From Sphingomonadales bacterium 28-55-16 (GTDB lineage Bacteria; Pseudomonadota; Alphaproteobacteria; Sphingomonadales; Sphingomonadaceae), in assembly GCA_002278855.1 (NCBI GenBank), contig NCGG01000007.1:1-64000 (forward strand): DNA of 64,000 nucleotides, read 5' to 3'. A program made the position numbers and the translations under genes. Below the pieces are notes generated by a model, which had not been told where the DNA came from, ran no database searches, and was given only the letters and a program-made list of their open reading frames with translations. Shown piece by piece: positions 8,831 to 17,267 of this stretch. Each line of letters opens with the position of its first letter. Position 1 is the stretch's first letter.

Positions 8831-9736
8831 TTAATCCAGTTGCACAACGTCTACGGGCAGGTCGCCGGCCTTTGCGCCGCAATATTGTTCGGGCCAATGC
8901 GCAAAGGGACGTACGGCCCCTTCGGTTCGCCAGCGGTGCACCCGTGCGAGATCAACGTCGGCAATGACCCACGCCCCCTGCCCTTCAGCCCCTAGGGCCG
9001 CCACACCATCGTCCGGACTATCGCCATCCGGCGGAACAAAAACCCCCGCCGCGCCGTAATTTTCGTCCAGCGCTGGCGACCAAGGCGCCATGCCAACGGT
9101 TGGTGCTTGCACCACAAAAATCTGGTTTTCTAGAGCCCGTGCCTGCGCGCCAATCCGCACGCGGTGATAGCCTTGCAGGCTGTCTGTGCAGGAAGGACAC
9201 AGAATGGCCTGCGCACCTGCATTGGCCTGTGCCCGGGCGATCATAGGGAACTCGACATCATAACAGGTCGATATGCCAAGCATCCCCAAGGGCGTGCGAA
9301 AAACGCGCAGGCTATTTCCGGCTTTGATGTCCCAGGATTCGCGTTCAAACCGGGTCATCATGATCTTGTCCTGATGCCCTTTTTGCCCATCGGGCATGTA
9401 AAGTGTCGCACGGTTCACAATCTGCCCATCATCTTGGCCGAAGGGCCGGGTCCCGCCGAGCAGGACGACCCCAAAACGCAGGGCCAGATCCGCATAATGC
9501 TGGTCAATGCTCGGCCCCAGCGCAACGACCGCGCGCAACGAGGCATGCAGGTCGCTGGCAGTCGAACGGTCGATCGCGGCCAATTCCATCGCCGCATATT
9601 CGGGAAACACCACAAGCTGCGCGCCTTGCGCTGCAGCATCGCGCACCCATTGTTCAACCTTTGCCTGCCAACTGGCCAGGTTTTCGGGTTGCCCTATCGG
9701 ATATTGGGCTGCCGCTATACGGATCGACGCAGTCAC
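8831..9736 (-). CDS. Carbon-nitrogen hydrolase (nitrilase superfamily)
   Basis: This 301-aa enzyme hydrolyses a non-peptide C-N bond (amide or nitrile) of an unidentified substrate. The catalytic triad is visible: Glu46 in VVFPEYA, Lys124 in HQDKIMMTRFE and Cys158 in GISTCYDVEFP. The start overlaps the stop of the upstream GNAT gene by 4 bases (ATGA), which implies translational coupling. It resembles the branch found next to acetyltransferases rather than the well-known NIT2, biotinidase or N-acyltransferase (Lnt) branches. No signal peptide is present, so it is cytoplasmic. Confidence 0.92.
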   Translation of the reverse strand: MTASIRIAAAQYPIGQPENLASWQAKVEQWVRDAAAQGAQLVVFPEYAAMELAAIDRSTASDLHASLRAVVALGPSIDQHYADLALRFGVVLLGGTRPFGQDDGQIVNRATLYMPDGQKGHQDKIMMTRFERESWDIKAGNSLRVFRTPLGMLGISTCYDVEFPMIARAQANAGAQAILCPSCTDSLQGYHRVRIGAQARALENQIFVVQAPTVGMAPWSPALDENYGAAGVFVPPDGDSPDDGVAALGAEGQGAWVIADVDLARVHRWRTEGAVRPFAHWPEQYCGAKAGDLPVDVVQLD

Positions 9737-10323
9737 AGGTCACGCATCCAGAATTGCATAAGATGTGGGCTTTCAAAGTCATCCCCCAGATCCTGCCATG
9801 CGAGCGTCCCGGTCAAACCTTCGACTGGGATGTATCCACGGGCACGCCAGAAAGGATGCAAATTTCGGGGCGCGTCGGGCCGCATAGGATGATCGTCGGG
9901 ACGAACCACAGCACAGAAGGCCACCTTACTTGCCCCCGCTGCCCGCGCTGCGTCTTCACGCGCGTCGAAAAAGCGATGGCCGATGCCTTGCCCTTGATAG
10001 TGCGGCAGCAAAACGGATTCCCCGAAATAGAATATCTGCGCAATAGGGAGCCCTTTGCCGCGAAATGGATCTTGAATTTCGGGCTTTTGCCCCGCCAAGG
10101 GTGACGCGGTTGCCGCCCCAATGATTGCGCCTGCATCATGCGCCACGACAAGCACCGAGCCGGGTTCGCGAACAAATTCAGCCAAATAATCGGCCTCATA
10201 TTCGGCGGTACCTTCATAGAGATAGGGCCAGCTGCGAAAAACCCCCATCCGCAGTTCAGATAAGGCCGGAATGGCGGCCCAACGCTCCTCGGGATCAATC
10301 AAGGAACGGACGTCGACGGTCAT
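9733..10323 (-). CDS. GNAT family N-acetyltransferase
   Basis: This predicted cytoplasmic acetyltransferase uses acetyl-CoA; its acceptor is unknown. I chose the ATG at 10323 (196 aa) because it overlaps the upstream stop as ATGA; a start six codons further upstream would lie inside that gene. The acetyl-CoA binding motif A appears as VLLPHYQGQGIGHRFFDAREDAA, with the Q-x-x-G-x-G core. The C-terminal half contains FWRARGYIPVEGL. It is the middle gene of a tightly overlapped trio with the NTF2-like and nitrilase genes. Confidence 0.88.
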   Translation of the reverse strand: MTVDVRSLIDPEERWAAIPALSELRMGVFRSWPYLYEGTAEYEADYLAEFVREPGSVLVVAHDAGAIIGAATASPLAGQKPEIQDPFRGKGLPIAQIFYFGESVLLPHYQGQGIGHRFFDAREDAARAAGASKVAFCAVVRPDDHPMRPDAPRNLHPFWRARGYIPVEGLTGTLAWQDLGDDFESPHLMQFWMRDL

Positions 10324-10733
10324 GAAACTTGGGCAATCCATTCGGTGAGATTATAGTAAACCGAAACGCGGGTGATTTTCCCATTTTCGATCTCAAAGAA
10401 ACCGCCCGCTGGCAATGTGTAGCTTTGCCCATGTGCTGCAGGAAAGCCCTCATCTGCAACCTTGTAAACACCATCAACCATGAATTCTGCCGCCGCGCGT
10501 GTTCCATCTTGGTTCGTCATAATGGCGATGTCATGCAGTTGTTCGCTATAGGCATGATCCATCCTGCCCAGAAAGGCGCGAAAAGCGTCCTTGCCGGTTT
10601 CACGGCTTCCTTGATTGATATCATGCGCCACGTCTTCATCGAGACACGCCAAAATAGCTTCAACATCCATGGCGTTGAAAGCAGCATAATATGCGCCAAT
10701 GAGCGCGGCCGTTTGTTCACGAGTGTCCGGCAT
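10320..10733 (-). CDS. NTF2-like, ketosteroid-isomerase-related protein
   Basis: This 137-aa protein has the SnoaL/NTF2-like cone fold pattern: an N-terminal helix (QTAALIGAYYAAFNAMDVEAIL), LDEDVAHDINQGSRETGKDAF, then strands ending ENGKITRVSVYYN. It matches the 'ketosteroid isomerase-related' small-protein family of unknown function. Members often sit beside GNAT and nitrilase genes (from memory). The residues do not allow a reaction to be named. It is the first gene of the coupled minus-strand cassette. Confidence 0.82.
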   Translation of the reverse strand: MPDTREQTAALIGAYYAAFNAMDVEAILACLDEDVAHDINQGSRETGKDAFRAFLGRMDHAYSEQLHDIAIMTNQDGTRAAAEFMVDGVYKVADEGFPAAHGQSYTLPAGGFFEIENGKITRVSVYYNLTEWIAQVS

Positions 10734-10910
10734 GTAGCATTTTGTCCTTTAACCTGAAGAATGCCAAAAGGATTAAGTCAGCGCAGCAAGGCTTGTCCAG
10801 TAAGATAAATTGTCCAGACTTTCATAGGATTTTGAAATTCCATCTCTACCGACAAAGGCCATTGGGATAGCCGTGCTTGACTCTGCGCCATAGCCTGCTA
10901 GTTGCACCCC
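10734..10910. promoter_or_regulatory. Divergent intergenic region with candidate rplJL promoter
   Basis: A plus-strand promoter candidate for the rplJ-rplL operon is CTTGACT (TTGACT at 10877-10882), a 16-base spacer and TAGTTG (10899-10904). The CTTGAC core is typical of strong alphaproteobacterial housekeeping promoters. The region must also carry the minus-strand promoter of the NTF2-like gene, which I cannot place. Confidence 0.4.
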
Positions 10911-11173
10911 TGTTCGGTGGAGCGACGGCTTCACCGGCAACCGTCCGAGACAGTTGGTGATGGGAATTTGCCCATCTTAATCTCCAGCCTAGACGGGGAT
11001 AGAGATTTCAGGATTGGCTTTGCCCATCCTTCGCCACTGCTCCGACGATCTGTCGTGTGCGTTCGGCATGAAACTTCCCCACGGACTAAGTCAGCGGAAC
11101 GCCCATCCGGGTGGTTCGCTTTTCGTGTTGGGCTTGACCGGTTCGCCGGGCTGGCTCGAATAAGGAGTAATGC
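10911..11173 (+). ncRNA. Putative L10 leader (rplJ 5' UTR)
   Basis: A 263-base untranslated stretch precedes rplJ without a credible gene. L10 or the L10-L7/L12 complex is known to bind such leaders and repress translation of rplJL. The segment ACCGTCCGAGACAGTTGG near 10940 resembles the conserved part of alphaproteobacterial L10 leaders (from memory). The assignment rests mainly on position and length. Confidence 0.5.
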
Positions 11174-11689
11174 ATGAACCGTTCTGAAAAGACCGAAACA
11201 GTTGCATCGCTGAACGCCACTTTTAATGAGGCGTCGGTTGTCGTCGTCACCCGGAATCTCGGGTTGACGGTTGCACAATCGACAGACCTTCGTTTGAAGA
11301 TGCGCGATGCGGGCGCAACCTATAAGGTCGCCAAGAACCGTCTTGCCAAAATCGCCCTTGAGGGAACGCCATATGGTGCGGTAGCTGAATTGCTCACCGG
11401 ACCTACTGCGCTCGCCACATCGTCGGACCCGGTCGCAGCTGCAAAGATTGCGGTCGAGTTCGCAAAAACCAATGACAAACTTGAAATTGTCGGCGGTGCG
11501 ATGGGTGGCACATTCCTCGATGTAAACGGTGTAAAGGCGCTGGCTTCATTGCCATCGCTCGATCAACTGCGCTCTACGATTATCGGGCTTGTACAAGCAC
11601 CGGCAACGAAGATTGCTCAGCTGTCGACCGCACCGGCTGCGAAATTGGCACGCGTTTTTGGTGCCTATGCTGACCAAAAGGCAGCGTAA
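11174..11689 (+). CDS. rplJ: 50S ribosomal protein L10
   Basis: L10 is the base of the L7/L12 stalk. The 171-aa protein has the canonical N-terminus ([17 protein letters not shown]) and the RNA-binding segment [22 protein letters not shown]-terminal helix binds L7/L12 dimers ([15 protein letters not shown]). An AAGGAGT ribosome binding site precedes the start. It is followed after 75 bases by rplL. Confidence 0.98.
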   Translation: MNRSEKTETVASLNATFNEASVVVVTRNLGLTVAQSTDLRLKMRDAGATYKVAKNRLAKIALEGTPYGAVAELLTGPTALATSSDPVAAAKIAVEFAKTNDKLEIVGGAMGGTFLDVNGVKALASLPSLDQLRSTIIGLVQAPATKIAQLSTAPAAKLARVFGAYADQKAA

Positions 11690-11764
11690 ATTTTTTAATG
11701 AAACCGGCTGCGTCCCTTGCGGACGAGCCCTACAGATATGACAGAAAATCGGAGTGTTATTTAA

Positions 11765-12136
11765 ATGGCTGATATTGAAAAGCTTGTAGACCAACTTTCG
11801 GCTTTGACCGTTCTTGAAGCGGCTGACCTTGCAAAGGCTTTGGAAGAAAAGTGGGGCGTTAGCGCCGCTGCTGCTGTTGCTGTTGCTGGCCCTGCCGCTG
11901 CTGCTGCTCCTGCTGCTGAAGAGCAGACAGAATTCGACGTTATCCTGACCGGCGACGGCGGAAACAAGATTGCAGTCATCAAGGAAGTCCGTGCGATCAC
12001 TGCACTTGGTCTGACCGAAGCAAAGGCTCTTGTTGAGTCCGCGCCAAAGGCGATCAAGGAAGGCGTTAACAAGGCAGAAGCCGAAGACATCAAGGCGAAG
12101 ATCCTTGCAGCCGGCGGAACCGTCGAACTCAAGTAA
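11765..12136 (+). CDS. rplL: 50S ribosomal protein L7/L12
   Basis: This is the multicopy stalk protein that recruits translational GTPases. The 123-aa protein has the dimerisation N-terminal domain ([29 protein letters not shown], shown in part), an alanine-rich hinge ([16 protein letters not shown]) and the factor-binding C-terminal domain ending AGGTVELK. rpoB does not follow; a terminator and apt do, so rpoBC must be elsewhere. Confidence 0.98.
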   Translation: MADIEKLVDQLSALTVLEAADLAKALEEKWGVSAAAAVAVAGPAAAAAPAAEEQTEFDVILTGDGGNKIAVIKEVRAITALGLTEAKALVESAPKAIKEGVNKAEAEDIKAKILAAGGTVELK

Positions 12137-12170
12137 TCTTGCTTTGGAGCGCGTCTCCAAAAATGATTTT

Positions 12171-12206
12171 AAAAAGGGCGGCGCTTCTGGCTCCGCCCTT
12201 TTTTTG
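12171..12206 (+). terminator. Intrinsic terminator of rplJL
   Basis: GGGCGG (12176-12181) pairs with CCGCCC (12193-12198), extended by an A-run pairing with the seven-T tail. It lies 35 bases after rplL. Confidence 0.93.
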
Positions 12207-12277
12207 TACAAAAAGCGCATAGGATTGTCCCGCCGGATTTCCTTGAAATTATGCGCTGCAACAGGCAGGCATGCGCG

Positions 12278-12814
12278 ATGAGTGACAACGCAGATCTCGC
12301 GGCGCTGATCCGCAACATACCGGATCATCCGAAGCCGGGGATCATGTTCCGCGACGTGTCTAGCCTTCTGCTGGACGCAGGTGGGTATCGCACGACCATT
12401 GACCGGCTGGCGGCCCTCGTGGACCCCGATACGGAGCTTGTCGCCGGTATTGAGGCGCGCGGCTTCATAGTGGCGTCTGGTATTGCCTATGCGCTAGGCC
12501 TTGGGCAGTTAATGCTCCGCAAACCCGGCAAGTTACCGGGAGAAAAAATCGGCATCGATTACACGCTGGAATATGGCACCGATCGGATCGAAATGCATGT
12601 CGGCCATGTCAAACCGGATCAAAAAGTGCTGCTTGTCGACGATCTCATTGCCACTGGCGGGACCGCATTGGCTGGCCTCGACCTCATCCGGCAAGGCGGA
12701 GGCAAAGTCGAGCAGGCTTTGTTTATCGTCGATTTACCCGATTTGGGCGGCGCAAAAAAGCTGCGCGCGCAGAACATCCGTGTGGATGCACTCATGGGCT
12801 TTAACGGCGACTGA
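12278..12814 (+). CDS. apt: Adenine phosphoribosyltransferase
   Basis: Apt converts adenine and PRPP to AMP in purine salvage. I chose the ATG at 12278 (178 aa) over an upstream one because family members begin with a short MSDNADLAALIRNIPDHPKPGI-type leader. Motifs are the substrate loop PKPGIMFRDVSSLL and GIEARGF. The PRPP-binding loop is VLLVDDLIATGGTALA. It ends 6 bases before the convergent methyltransferase gene. Confidence 0.96.
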   Translation: MSDNADLAALIRNIPDHPKPGIMFRDVSSLLLDAGGYRTTIDRLAALVDPDTELVAGIEARGFIVASGIAYALGLGQLMLRKPGKLPGEKIGIDYTLEYGTDRIEMHVGHVKPDQKVLLVDDLIATGGTALAGLDLIRQGGGKVEQALFIVDLPDLGGAKKLRAQNIRVDALMGFNGD

Positions 12815-12820
12815 TAAAGT

Positions 12821-13564
12821 TCAAGATTGCGGGTAGCGGTTTGCACAGGTCCGGATCGCCGATTTATCGGGCCGCGCACCACGCGCCTCGAACCGCGCGA
12901 TATACCCGCCCAGTTTCAATTGTTCGGTGAAACCCGTCAGGCGATAGCCGATCGCATCAAATTCGCAGAATAACAGCTTTGGCGGGATGCCATGACGGTC
13001 CGTCGCGCGGTCCCTATCAACGACGATCACTTGCCCACCCTTTGCCAAGGCAGGCCGCATACGCCACAGAAAGGCATAAGGCTCTTCGATCTCGTGATAC
13101 ATGTGCACCATGAAAATCCGGTCGAAGCTGTTCTCCGGAAGACGGGGGTCGTCAACTGCACCTTCCTTGATTGCAACATTGTCGAGTTGCTCGCGTGTGA
13201 CGCGCTCTCCCAAACGGTCAAGCGCCCCGCGGTTGATATCCTGCGCTAACACACGCCCCTTGGGACCAACCCGTTCTGCAAGCCTTATCGTATAATAGCC
13301 CTCGCCGGCGCCAATATCGGCCACGGTTGTGCCAAGCTGAATACCTGCCCAATCCATCACGAATTCAGCCTCACCGGCTTCGTCACGTGCGGCTTCGTTG
13401 GAAAATTGTGTATCGCCCGCCGCAGATACGCGGCGTTCCGCGCGTGGGAATTCTTGTGACGTTGCATTATTGGTTTCCGACGAGGCACCCGGTGCACAAC
13501 CGCTTACGGCCAAGCTGCCCAGCGCAAGTGCAGTGAGCCCAATTGCTGTGCACCAATGACGCAT
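12821..13564 (-). CDS. Exported lipoprotein with SAM-methyltransferase fold
   Basis: This 247-aa protein has a class I methyltransferase core: motif I VADIGAGEGYYTIRLAERVG, then VLAQDINRGAL, and DRIFMVHMYHEI. The N-terminus is a lipoprotein signal peptide (lipobox VSGC, Cys23) followed by a low-complexity linker. The protein therefore appears to be exported and lipid-anchored, which is odd because SAM is cytoplasmic. Similar proteins are annotated in related genera, but the substrate is unknown. The downstream part ends in a Cys-containing tail (IRTCANRY). Confidence 0.85.
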   Translation of the reverse strand: MRHWCTAIGLTALALGSLAVSGCAPGASSETNNATSQEFPRAERRVSAAGDTQFSNEAARDEAGEAEFVMDWAGIQLGTTVADIGAGEGYYTIRLAERVGPKGRVLAQDINRGALDRLGERVTREQLDNVAIKEGAVDDPRLPENSFDRIFMVHMYHEIEEPYAFLWRMRPALAKGGQVIVVDRDRATDRHGIPPKLLFCEFDAIGYRLTGFTEQLKLGGYIARFEARGARPDKSAIRTCANRYPQS

Positions 13565-13575
13565 ATCGCCGCCCC

Positions 13576-14040
13576 TCAGCCTTCCGCCAACGCGAGCGGC
13601 GTAGCATCCGCTTGGCTGTCGAATGCAGTGAACACATGCTTTACCCAGTCGGGCAAGGGAATGGGCCGATGCACGTCAAGGTCGACATGTACGCTGACCA
13701 AATCGACCATAGCACGCAAATCATCTGACCCGTCTTCGGTGACACCATGGATTTCGACCAATTGGCTCATACTTGTCCGACCGGTTGCAATCGTCCGAGC
13801 CATGACCTCAATCAACTCATCAGGTTTGATCGGGGCGAACCATGTCACAGTGGCCTTTTTGACATGAAACTCCAGTGGTGCGCCGTTCGCATATTCGCGA
13901 AACTTTACCGCGCGCCAATATTCGGTAATCGCGATGTCGGCATAATCCAGATAGCGGGCGTTGAACACCACGCCCTGCGCATCGGTTTCGGACCAACGCA
14001 CGCGGAAGCGATGATGGAAGGCAAAATCTGTGCGCGCCAT
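13576..14040 (-). CDS. Hotdog-fold acyl-CoA thioesterase
   Basis: This 154-aa 4-hydroxybenzoyl-CoA-thioesterase-like protein probably hydrolyses an acyl-CoA. The hotdog signature is RVRWSETDAQGVVFNARYLDYAD, with the catalytic Asp in ETDAQG. I chose the ATG at 14040 because it sits one base after the stop of the upstream aminotransferase gene; an open frame extends further but overlaps that gene. The acyl specificity cannot be read. Confidence 0.9.
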   Translation of the reverse strand: MARTDFAFHHRFRVRWSETDAQGVVFNARYLDYADIAITEYWRAVKFREYANGAPLEFHVKKATVTWFAPIKPDELIEVMARTIATGRTSMSQLVEIHGVTEDGSDDLRAMVDLVSVHVDLDVHRPIPLPDWVKHVFTAFDSQADATPLALAEG

Positions 14041-14041
14041 G

Positions 14042-15253
14042 TCAGATCGCCTTCGACTGGCTAGGCGTGTTGACACCCATGGATTGCAAATAGCGTTTCA
14101 CGTTGCGTGCAGCCTGACGCAAGCGATGTTCGTTTTCGACCATGGCAATGCGCACATAGCCCTCGCCATCTTCGCCATATCCGACGCCCGGTGCGACAGC
14201 GACATTGGCCTCGGTCAACAACTGCTTGGAAAATTCAAGGCTACCCAAATGCGCCAATGCTGGTGGCAATGGTGCCCAGGCAAACATTGATGCGCGTGGC
14301 GGCGGTATATCCCAGCCTGCCCGCCCGAACGTCTCTACAAGGATATCGCGGCGCTTATGGTACAGCTGACGATTCTGCTCAACAATGTCCTGCGGGCCAT
14401 TGAGCGCAGCGCAGGCGGCTGCCTGAATAGGGGTGAAGGCCCCATAATCGAGGTAGCTTTTAACCCTTGTCATTGCCGCAATCAGATCGCGGTTACCGAC
14501 GGCAAAGCCGACGCGCCACCCCGCCATCGAATAGGTTTTGGACAAGGAAGTGAATTCTACGGCAACGTCTTTGCCGCCCTTAACCTGCAAGATCGACGGC
14601 GTCGGGTTGCCGTCGAAATATAATTCGGAATAGGCAAGGTCAGATAAGATCCAGACCTTATTCTCCTTCGCCCAAGCAACAAGCCGTTCATAAAATGCCA
14701 GATCAACGGTCTCGGCTGTTGGGTTCGAGGGATAGTTCACGACCAATATGGAAGGGCGCGGGACGGTGAATGCCATCGCGCGCTCCAGCGAACGGAAATA
14801 ATTTTCATCTGGCGTCGTTGGGACGGATCTTATGGTGGCGCCGGCAATGATGAAACCGAAGGTATGGATCGGGTAGCTCGGGTTTGGCGCAAGCACGACG
14901 TCCCCCGGGGCGGTGATGGCCGTGGCAAGGCTCGCCAAGCCTTCTTTAGATCCCATGGTAACGACGACCTCGTTTTCGGGATCGATATCCACTCCAAAAC
15001 GCCGGCCATAATAATTGGCCTGCGCCTTGCGCAGACCGGGAATACCCTTTGATGCCGAATAGCCGTGCGCATCGGGCTTTTGCGCCACTTCACATAATTT
15101 TTCGATGACATGCGCTGGCGGGGGCAGATCCGGGTTGCCCATGCCCAAATCAATAATGTCCTCACCCGCGGCGCGGGCCGCCGCACGCATCGCGTTGACT
15201 TCAGCGATGACATAAGGCGGCAGGCGCTTGATGCGGTAGAATTCTTCGGACAT
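14042..15253 (-). CDS. Class I/II PLP aminotransferase, AlaC-like
   Basis: This 403-aa PLP enzyme most resembles the AlaC / LL-diaminopimelate-aminotransferase-like group, which transfers amino groups between alanine or aspartate and 2-oxo acids. Visible motifs are DLGMGNPDLPPP, the Schiff-base lysine in SLSKTYSMAGWRVGF, VVNYPSNPTAE and the C-terminal arginine in YVRIAMVENEHR. The start at 15253 (MSEEFYRIKRLPPY) is preferred over an upstream ATG that adds 14 non-conserved residues. It is cotranscribed with the thioesterase. The exact substrate is not certain. Confidence 0.9.
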   Translation of the reverse strand: MSEEFYRIKRLPPYVIAEVNAMRAAARAAGEDIIDLGMGNPDLPPPAHVIEKLCEVAQKPDAHGYSASKGIPGLRKAQANYYGRRFGVDIDPENEVVVTMGSKEGLASLATAITAPGDVVLAPNPSYPIHTFGFIIAGATIRSVPTTPDENYFRSLERAMAFTVPRPSILVVNYPSNPTAETVDLAFYERLVAWAKENKVWILSDLAYSELYFDGNPTPSILQVKGGKDVAVEFTSLSKTYSMAGWRVGFAVGNRDLIAAMTRVKSYLDYGAFTPIQAAACAALNGPQDIVEQNRQLYHKRRDILVETFGRAGWDIPPPRASMFAWAPLPPALAHLGSLEFSKQLLTEANVAVAPGVGYGEDGEGYVRIAMVENEHRLRQAARNVKRYLQSMGVNTPSQSKAI

Positions 15254-15341
15254 TGGCTCCCGTTTCCGGTTGGTTAAGTTAGGAGCCACCTTCATGGGCG
15301 AAGTTTCCGCCCAATTCCAGAAAAACTATATTTCGCGTCGA

Positions 15342-17168
15342 TTAACGCGGCCGATTGCCTTTGGCCTTGTGCTTTACGCCATGCTTTGACGGTGGTGGGC
15401 CATCCTTGCGGAACGGCCGTGCACCATCACGGCTCGATCCGCCGCCACGGGGCCCATCGCTGCGGAAGTTGCCGCCCCGAGGTGGCCCATCGCCGCGCGG
15501 ATTGACACCGAGTTGCGAACGCTGCGGACGGTCGCCATCGCGGCCCATGCGCTTATTTTCACGCGCCGCTTCGCGCGGTGGGCCATTGGCCTGCACAATT
15601 TCGACGTCATTGTCTTCGTCATGCCCGGGTTGCGCAATGGCTTTGGTGAACTTGGCCACAGCAGCAGCCGCAATGCCGACATGGGTCTCATTCGCAGCAA
15701 TGCGAATGGCGCCAATGTCGTTCTTGGTCACGCCGCCACGGCGGCACAACAATGGCAAAATCCATTTGGGATCTGCATTGTTACGACGACCAACGTTCAG
15801 TTTGAACCATACGGAATCGTCGAACCCTGCACGATGGTCGTCACGTGGCCGTTCCCGGCTTCCGTCATCCAGCATGTCCTCAGCCTGCGGCATCTTCGCA
15901 CGATGCACACGCACAAGTGCTGCAGCAATGTCTTCTGGTGACATCGTCTCGAGCAGCTTTGCGCCCAACGCACGGTCTTCGTCTTCGACTTCGACAGGCG
16001 CCAGCAGTGTCTCAAGCAGACGATCATGATCTTTCGCGCGAATGTCGGCAGCGGTTGGGACCTTGATCCAATCCGCCTCGATCTTTGCCCCACGCAGCAT
16101 GGATTCAACCCGCTTGCGACGCTGATAGGGAACGATAAGAACGGCAGTGCCCTTTCGGCCCGCACGGCCAGTCCGTCCAGATCTGTGCTGAAGTCCTTCG
16201 GCATCACGTGGCAGTTCAACGTGCACAACCAATGATAGGTTCGGCAAATCGATACCGCGCGCCGCAACATCGGTCGCGACACAGACGCGTGCCCGCTGAT
16301 CGCGTAGGGCCTGAAGCGCTTGGTTACGTTCGGACTGCGAATGCTCGCCGGACAAGGCAACGACGTTGAAGCCGCGCTCTGTTAAGCTGGCATGCAAGCG
16401 GCGCACATTTTCACGCGTCGCGCAGAACAGGATAGCGGTTTCGGCTTCATGCAAACGCAACAGGTTGACCACTGCATTTTCAATGTCCGGCGGCGCTACC
16501 GTGCAAACCTGATAGCTGATGTCGCCATGACCCCGGTCTTCGCCTACGGTCGAAATGCGCAATGCGTCTTGCTGATACCGCTTTGCCAGCGACACAATAG
16601 GTTTCGGCATAGTCGCCGAGAACAACAACGTCCGGCGGCCTTCAGGCGTTGCATTCAATATTTCTTCAAGCTCTTCGCGAAAGCCCATGTCGAGCATTTC
16701 GTCCGCTTCATCCAGGATAGCGACCTTCAACGCCGATAGGTCAAGCGCGCCGCGCTCAAGGTGATCGCGCAGCCGTCCGGGTGTGCCGACGACAATCTGC
16801 GCGCCCTGATTCAACGTCCGGCGTTCCTTCGAAGCATCCATCCCACCGACGCAGGTCGCGATACGCACGCCCGCTTTGGCATAGAGCCACATCAGCTCGC
16901 GACTCACCTGCAAGGCAAGCTCACGGGTCGGCGCGATAATGAGCGCCGCTGGCTCGCGTGCGAGGCTTACAAGGCCTCCGTCGAGAATTTGGGGTGCCAT
17001 AGCGAGCCCAAACGCAACGGTTTTGCCTGAACCTGTTTGCGCGGAAACGACCAAGTCGCGTCCTACCGCTTCGTCTGCGATAACAGCGGTCTGAACGGGG
17101 GTTAACGCAGTATATCCACGGGCGGTGAGCGCTTCATCAAGAAGCGGGGGTATATTTTGAAATGTCAT
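15342..17168 (-). CDS. DEAD-box RNA helicase with DbpA-type RNA-binding domain
   Basis: This 608-aa ATP-dependent RNA helicase probably acts in ribosome assembly or RNA decay. The helicase core shows the Q motif (ARGYTALTPVQ), AQTGSGKT, PTRELALQ, DEADEMLDMGF, SAT, and HRSGRTGRAGRKG. A DbpA-like domain follows (WFKLNVGRRNNADPKWILPLLCRRGGV, shown in part), about residues 450-525. The tail is rich in Arg, Gly and Asp (about 70 residues). The domain order matches DeaD/CsdA-type proteins. It is transcribed divergently from phaC. Confidence 0.95.
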   Translation of the reverse strand: MTFQNIPPLLDEALTARGYTALTPVQTAVIADEAVGRDLVVSAQTGSGKTVAFGLAMAPQILDGGLVSLAREPAALIIAPTRELALQVSRELMWLYAKAGVRIATCVGGMDASKERRTLNQGAQIVVGTPGRLRDHLERGALDLSALKVAILDEADEMLDMGFREELEEILNATPEGRRTLLFSATMPKPIVSLAKRYQQDALRISTVGEDRGHGDISYQVCTVAPPDIENAVVNLLRLHEAETAILFCATRENVRRLHASLTERGFNVVALSGEHSQSERNQALQALRDQRARVCVATDVAARGIDLPNLSLVVHVELPRDAEGLQHRSGRTGRAGRKGTAVLIVPYQRRKRVESMLRGAKIEADWIKVPTAADIRAKDHDRLLETLLAPVEVEDEDRALGAKLLETMSPEDIAAALVRVHRAKMPQAEDMLDDGSRERPRDDHRAGFDDSVWFKLNVGRRNNADPKWILPLLCRRGGVTKNDIGAIRIAANETHVGIAAAAVAKFTKAIAQPGHDEDNDVEIVQANGPPREAARENKRMGRDGDRPQRSQLGVNPRGDGPPRGGNFRSDGPRGGGSSRDGARPFRKDGPPPSKHGVKHKAKGNRPR

Positions 17169-17209
17169 TATAGGGCGCCTTTGCGCTCTTTTTTAATGAA
17201 TGTCCATGC

Positions 17210-17218
17210 TGCGCCGCA
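17210..17218. promoter_or_regulatory. Candidate PhaR site upstream of phaC
   Basis: TGCGCCGCA has the TGC-N3-GCA pattern that also occurs twice at the phasin promoter (21462-21517). It lies in the gap between the helicase gene and phaC. PhaR of related bacteria recognises TGC/GCA-type sites; one short match alone is weak. Confidence 0.3.
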
Positions 17219-17267
17219 CAACAAAACAATCTTCGACAATTTGATTTGCTTTGATATGCCTTGGTTT

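Noticed and set aside
17157..17267. Longer N-terminus for phaC
   Set aside because: It would overlap the divergent helicase gene and adds residues unlike PHA synthases; kept only as an uncertainty on the start.
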